From Epiperipatus broadwayi (lineage: Eukaryota > Onychophora > Udeonychophora > Euonychophora > Peripatidae): DNA of 64,000 nucleotides. The position numbers and the translations under genes were made by a program. A model generated the notes under the pieces. It was given only the letters and a program-made list of their open reading frames with translations. It was not told the DNA's origin and searched no databases. How positions within the stretch are numbered: position 1 is the first letter of the stretch; every line of letters begins with the position of its first letter. Location: NCBI GenBank assembly GCA_028023455.1, contig JAQFVV010006310.1:2110001-2174000 (forward strand). The letters are read 5' to 3'. Positions 59,155 through 64,000 of this stretch are shown piece by piece.

Positions 59155-61450
59155 GATTTTTTCTCTGTAAGAGGTCGCTAAATAAAACAAGACCGCCAAA
59201 AACTGGAGAAAGTTTAGTCTGCTATTAGTCCAAGGAGGAGTCAGTACTGAAATTCGGTAACAAATTTTTTTTATAATTTTTATTGCAGAAATAAATATCA
59301 GTCCATTAAATGTTTGATTATATCATGTTTGGCTAATCTTAATTGATAGGATATTCTGCTTTTCTATGTCCATCGACCTATTATAAAGTTTTTATACTAA
59401 AAGATTATACTATCGTGTGCTAAAGTTTAAAATGACCGTATTGACTACAGTAATCACTGAAAGCGTCATTATGTTTAAAGTAAATAATATAAATAATTTC
59501 CAGCAAATAAACAATTATTTATTAACTTTACCTTATTTGATAATTTTTTCTTGGTATAAAAGAAAAATTTATAATTTAAAAGACATATTATAAAAGCTAA
59601 GGAAAGTTAACTATAAAATTTCGCGCTCTTTTTAACTGACATTGTCTGCATTTAAAAATAATGAAAGCTCCTCACATTAAAATATAATTTATTCAATGAA
59701 AATTATCTAGAAATAATATGAATGATAAAGGATATTTACTTATGCACCTGCATAATTTTTAAAAGGAAAATATAAATTTTCTCAAGGCAAGTATTGAAAA
59801 TTTTGTATGCGTGCATATTACGGAAATTCATTATTAAAGAAGACTTATAATTCCTAGAGTAGGAATAAAAATTACCAATATAAGTGACTTAATTATAACT
59901 TTATAATATAATATGTTATATTATACCTCAACTAGAGTCCTTAAAATTCTATCTACGTAAGTCAGCTGCAGTCTTTATAATTATAATATTTCCTAAAAGT
60001 CGCGCATTAGTTTATTCTTAAACCAGCTAGCTAAATAAAATGGTACGTATCGCCAATATTAAAAAGGAAAAGAATTGTATATATGTGATCGTCAAGCGTC
60101 AAAATATTCGTCATGTTAAGTTATGTATTGTCTTTCTTGGATCCCAAAATTATATAAGTTAATTCAAAGAAGAATTAATATCCAACGCTATTATGTTTTC
60201 TTTGCTTAATTATTAAATGCGCCAGAATAGAAGCAACTTTTATCAAAATGAAATAATAAATGTGTTTCTTATTTCCAAAAATTTTACTTCGTGAACTACG
60301 AAAGGATCAAATTCTTCATCTAAATAAATTGCCAACGGAAAAACATTTTTCTAGAAAGATAATAAACACTTGTTAAGTAATATTTTTTATTTGAAAAAAA
60401 TTATGTATATTTTTTTTATCAACAGGTTAAAAGATGTATATTCAAGTAGTATTTAAATGACCTTGTAATCATAAAGGTATGTTTTCTTTTAATTATTCTA
60501 GGTTAAATTTATATTTGACATGGAAAATAATTTTATAAAATGTGTTTACTTATGATAGGCAATTATGGGTATAAATTTATATGTTAAATACGTAAAAGTA
60601 TAAAAGTTCAGATACTTAATAGATAAAATATCTAGTTAAAATTATCAGAAGTAATTAAAGAGAAGTGCTATACAGAATCTTATTTATTTAAAGTTTAAAA
60701 CAAATTTATACTATGTTAATTGCGGAATTTATTCCCAATTATTTTTTTTATTAACGCATTCACTTAATTTAGTTCAAAATACTATATAACCAATTACTTG
60801 TTGAATGTTTCTTTGGCAAAGGTGAAAATTATTATGTTTATTTTGTATTATCCATTGATTACAGACGTTGATTTAAGTATACCCCGGAATATAAATTTTG
60901 TGTAATTAGTGTATTTGCTTGTCTTGCCCCGAATAGCATCAGTATATGATTAATATTCACATTAGTAACAATTGTATGTATTTATTTGTGGGATGGAAAA
61001 TAATCTCCCCAAAAGCTTTATTTTCCATGAGGGGAATAAATAAATCTAGAATTCGGGTATGGTTATAACCCCAAGCGATCGCTTCCCAGAGCCAGGACGA
61101 TCAGCATTTATACCGTATTTAGTTCATTTCGTTCGTTAAAATCCCATGAGAGGATTATATTGGTGTGTGTTCCTATTATGCCCAGGTAAGAGGCAAGGAC
61201 CCACCAAACTATTTTAAGATAGTCGTTAACTCTTCGTATCTACGGTATTATTCCCTTTTCCTCATGAGAAATAGAGATAATTCCACCACGGAAGGTGTAG
61301 AATATTGTGTTTTATTTAAAAGTTATGGCAAGATAACGGGTATACTGGAGGTAAATTCTTCACGATCCATTTAGTAAAAATAGAGTGCTAGTATATATAA
61401 TCAATGTCTGGACTGTGCGTCGGAATAGTGCGGGTAATCTACACATGAGT
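59155..61450. other. repeat-poor, CpG-richer stretch; possible noncoding exon or regulatory DNA
   Basis: CpG dinucleotides are noticeably more frequent than in the rest of the window (for example around 59165-59250, 59620, 60030-60120 and 61050-61440). No transposon motif is recognised. It includes the 12-bp palindrome AAGCGATCGCTT (61073-61084) and a consensus 5' splice site, CAG|GTAAGA, at 61183-61191. The 69-codon frame at 61165-61374 overlaps the splice-like site and shows no known motif. It could be the edge of a gene (untranslated exon plus control region) or simply younger unique DNA. Confidence 0.3.
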
Positions 61451-63545
61451 CAATGGAGAAAATAAGTTTAAAATTGTGTGATTTATAAATTTTATTTGCC
61501 AAAGGAGGGTTCAAATACTAAGTTTAATTCAAGTTAATTATTAAGTAGCACTCACAATATAACTTATACGGAGGAAACAGTGTGTATAACAACTTCAGTT
61601 GTTATTCAGGTAAACATTAAAATAATAAATGTAATTTCTGATAAATAACCCATAAATTATAATAAGTTATTTAAATAAAAACTGTCATTTAGTTAAAGAT
61701 ACGATGATAATAATCGTTTGTACGCATTGCCTAGAATCCAATTATTTTTATTTTAAAACAAATAGTCAGAATAAAGTTAAGCAGCCGTTCATATAAGATA
61801 CACTAAACTGATAAGTTAGTGTATCGACAATAATATTTATTTTGTTATATTTTATCTAAATAAATGTACAGCAAAGATGAAGAAGTAGTTCAAATCCCAG
61901 TCTAAAAGCATAGACTAATTACTATTAGTTATTATTTTATTTTATCCATATGGGATCAACTAAAGTGTATAATTTTGGTTTATTATGTTAATCCTAAGGG
62001 ATTGTTTTTGTTAAATTGTAAGAATAAATTGGAATATTGTTGGAATTTAATAATAAATATAGTCTTATTAAAAGCTGTTTTGAGTCATTTTCTTATGTGC
62101 TAAATAAAAGTGTATCTGCATAATACTTGCAATAATTTCTTGAGTCCAAAAATTATTTATGAAATCTCAAATTAAATACACTAGATAGACAATTTTAAGC
62201 AGATCAGAATATTTCATTATATTTTTAATTTAATAAGAATTATTTATGGAATTGAAACTTCAGACCAAAACATTTTATTTTATGGATGTGTAAAATCACT
62301 TTATTCCCAAACTAGTAGGTTTTAATTGCACATTGTTCCATACACATGTAAGTGAATTGCTAAGTATTAAATCTTAGCCTAATTATTGTGTTGTCATGGG
62401 TGATGGAAGGACACAAAAGCACCCTTGTCTTTTCATCATTCCGACTGAGATTCTGGATTATAAATTGGCAGTATTATTCAAAATTATGCGTTGTTCTTTA
62501 ATAAGGTCATCATCTTGCTAAATATTATAATAGTTGATATGTGGATGAAGACACCTGGAATTTAAATAAGTTAAATGTTTTCTATAGCCAACCAGAATGT
62601 CAGTTCTATTGGACAACACAATACTGCCGAGCATTTTGTTAAATATAACAGAGAACCCTGAGATTAGTGTCAGTATTATAAGTGCTCTTAAAGAAAGAAT
62701 TAATTCAGTATGATTAATATTACAAGTGTGGCATGGTTAAAGAGATGGAAACTTTTAAATTGTATAATAATCAAATATTGAGATCATATTGACAAATTGC
62801 TGAATGTTTTATTGAGTCAGTAATATTAACAATGAAATAAAATCATCATCATCATTGTCGAACAGTGCAAGTACTTATAGCTCAGAGAATGTATTTAGAT
62901 AGAGAGAGAATGTTAGTTTATTCTAAATGGTTTTATTAAATCTATTTTATTAATGATAATTATTTTTATTCGATCTCTGTCTGAGCTGCATATCTCTGTA
63001 GCCGAATTATATAACTAACCTAACTAAGAGTTTTCAAATATCATATTAGATAATAGAGGGTTGGAGGCGTCCGAATTATATTTAATAATACCGCTCACTG
63101 ATTTTGCTAGGTTATAGGAATGGCCCGTACGTACGTCGTTTTATATCACATATGTTCCTATCTTTAATTAGGTTAGAATATATATATATAACAAAATCTT
63201 AAAAATATTTTCTATTTATAGTTGGCCAGCAGGCAATAAAATCGATTTATTTGGTTTATCTGTAAAACTATTACATCTGACATATTTTTTGGAAGTCAAT
63301 AAATCTTCTTCTAAATCATATTATACAATCTTATATAAATTAAGAATCATTGGAAATCAACTGTCAAAGTATTTATATATTGTATATTCAATAATACTAC
63401 TCATCAAACTTTCTGCTATTTGAAAATTACTTTAAACTCTACATATGTTTTTATATATAATTATTTAAAGATAGATAAATTGATAGTTTGTGGTCAATCA
63501 TAAATTATTATTTAAAGTCTTTGTCATAAATACATTTTTAAATCT

Positions 63546-63546
<1 letters not shown>
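61451..63546. other. no gene identified
   Basis: AT-rich sequence without recognisable coding remnants. Local oddities are a (TA)n patch near 63179-63190 and CGTACGTACG at 63126-63135. Confidence 0.45.
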
Positions 63547-63749
<203 letters not shown>

Positions 63750-64000
63750 TACAGTTTGCCAAAAAAGGCTCTTCCATTAGCCAAGCAGCACTCATATTTG
63801 TCATTCTAAGCTCAGTTCAAAAAAAAATAAAAAACACAGTCCCATAGAAGTTCAACTTGACATACAAGCAGCTTTTGTTTCCATCTCAATTATCCTACTT
63901 ATTCAAATGCTTGCTAATACTACCATTCTACCTACTCTATTATATCTAATCATCAATCACCTTCTGAATTGTGAGTTGCACATTACTCTTAATGATAGAA
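63750..64000. other. right edge, no gene seen
   Basis: Somewhat less AT-rich sequence with no supported feature. The window ends within it. Confidence 0.5.

Noticed and set aside
61165-61374. 69-codon plus-strand frame
   Set aside because: It overlaps a consensus splice donor, has no known motif and lies in DNA better explained as noncoding.

Overview
The window looks like intergenic DNA from an animal nuclear genome. It is extremely AT-rich, has no intact host coding gene, and has no operons, ribosome-binding sites or bacterial signals. It is full of (TA)n and (TAA)n tracts and decayed transposable elements. LINEs with APE endonuclease and RTE-type reverse transcriptase, Charlie-like hAT elements, a Penelope-like element and tRNA-derived SINEs occur together. 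The one recognisable host gene copy, a dead retrocopy of COP9 signalosome subunit 1, reads like an invertebrate, probably molluscan, protein. A cephalopod such as an octopus is my best guess. This is inference, because no species marker is visible.

Layout, left to right. A tRNA-derived SINE with a 12-bp target-site duplication (TSD) lies at 406-519, followed by a plus-strand LINE ORF2 tail at about 2540-3960. A complete but dead 2.58-kb hAT transposon with both inverted ends fills 5173-7755. The first of three clusters of a 440-480-bp repeat arranged head-to-head is at 12005-12890. Opposed LINE fragments and a second SINE lie at 14.4-15.9 kb. A minus-strand RTE LINE spans 17.9-20.8 kb and is split by a tandemly duplicated repeat. 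Repeat cluster 2, a large foldback structure and old tandem duplications fill 21.5-24.3 kb. A 407-bp hAT MITE with a perfect 8-bp TSD, a second MITE family and a third, internally deleted SINE follow at 27.0-29.5 kb.

From 31 kb on come another RTE fragment, inverted-repeat elements and a Penelope-type 3' tail. A 1-kb inverted-repeat element carries a nested MITE, and repeat cluster 3 lies beside it. A minus-strand LINE of a different lineage occupies 44.4-47.0 kb, followed by the CSN1 retropseudogene (47327-48688). Two copies of a 1.9-kb repeat (49162-53462) are near-identical and therefore the youngest large event here. After two minisatellites come a decayed Penelope-like element with RT and GIY-YIG remnants (56.3-57.4 kb), a repeat-poor and CpG-richer stretch (59.2-61.5 kb) and a 200-bp (TAA)n tract.

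Nothing here forms a working pathway. The biology is that of mobile elements: LINEs supply the retrotransposition machinery that plausibly moved the SINEs and made the CSN1 retrocopy, and lost hAT transposases could have moved the hAT MITE. Identity and family calls rest on reading translations and terminal repeats by eye, and no database search was run.
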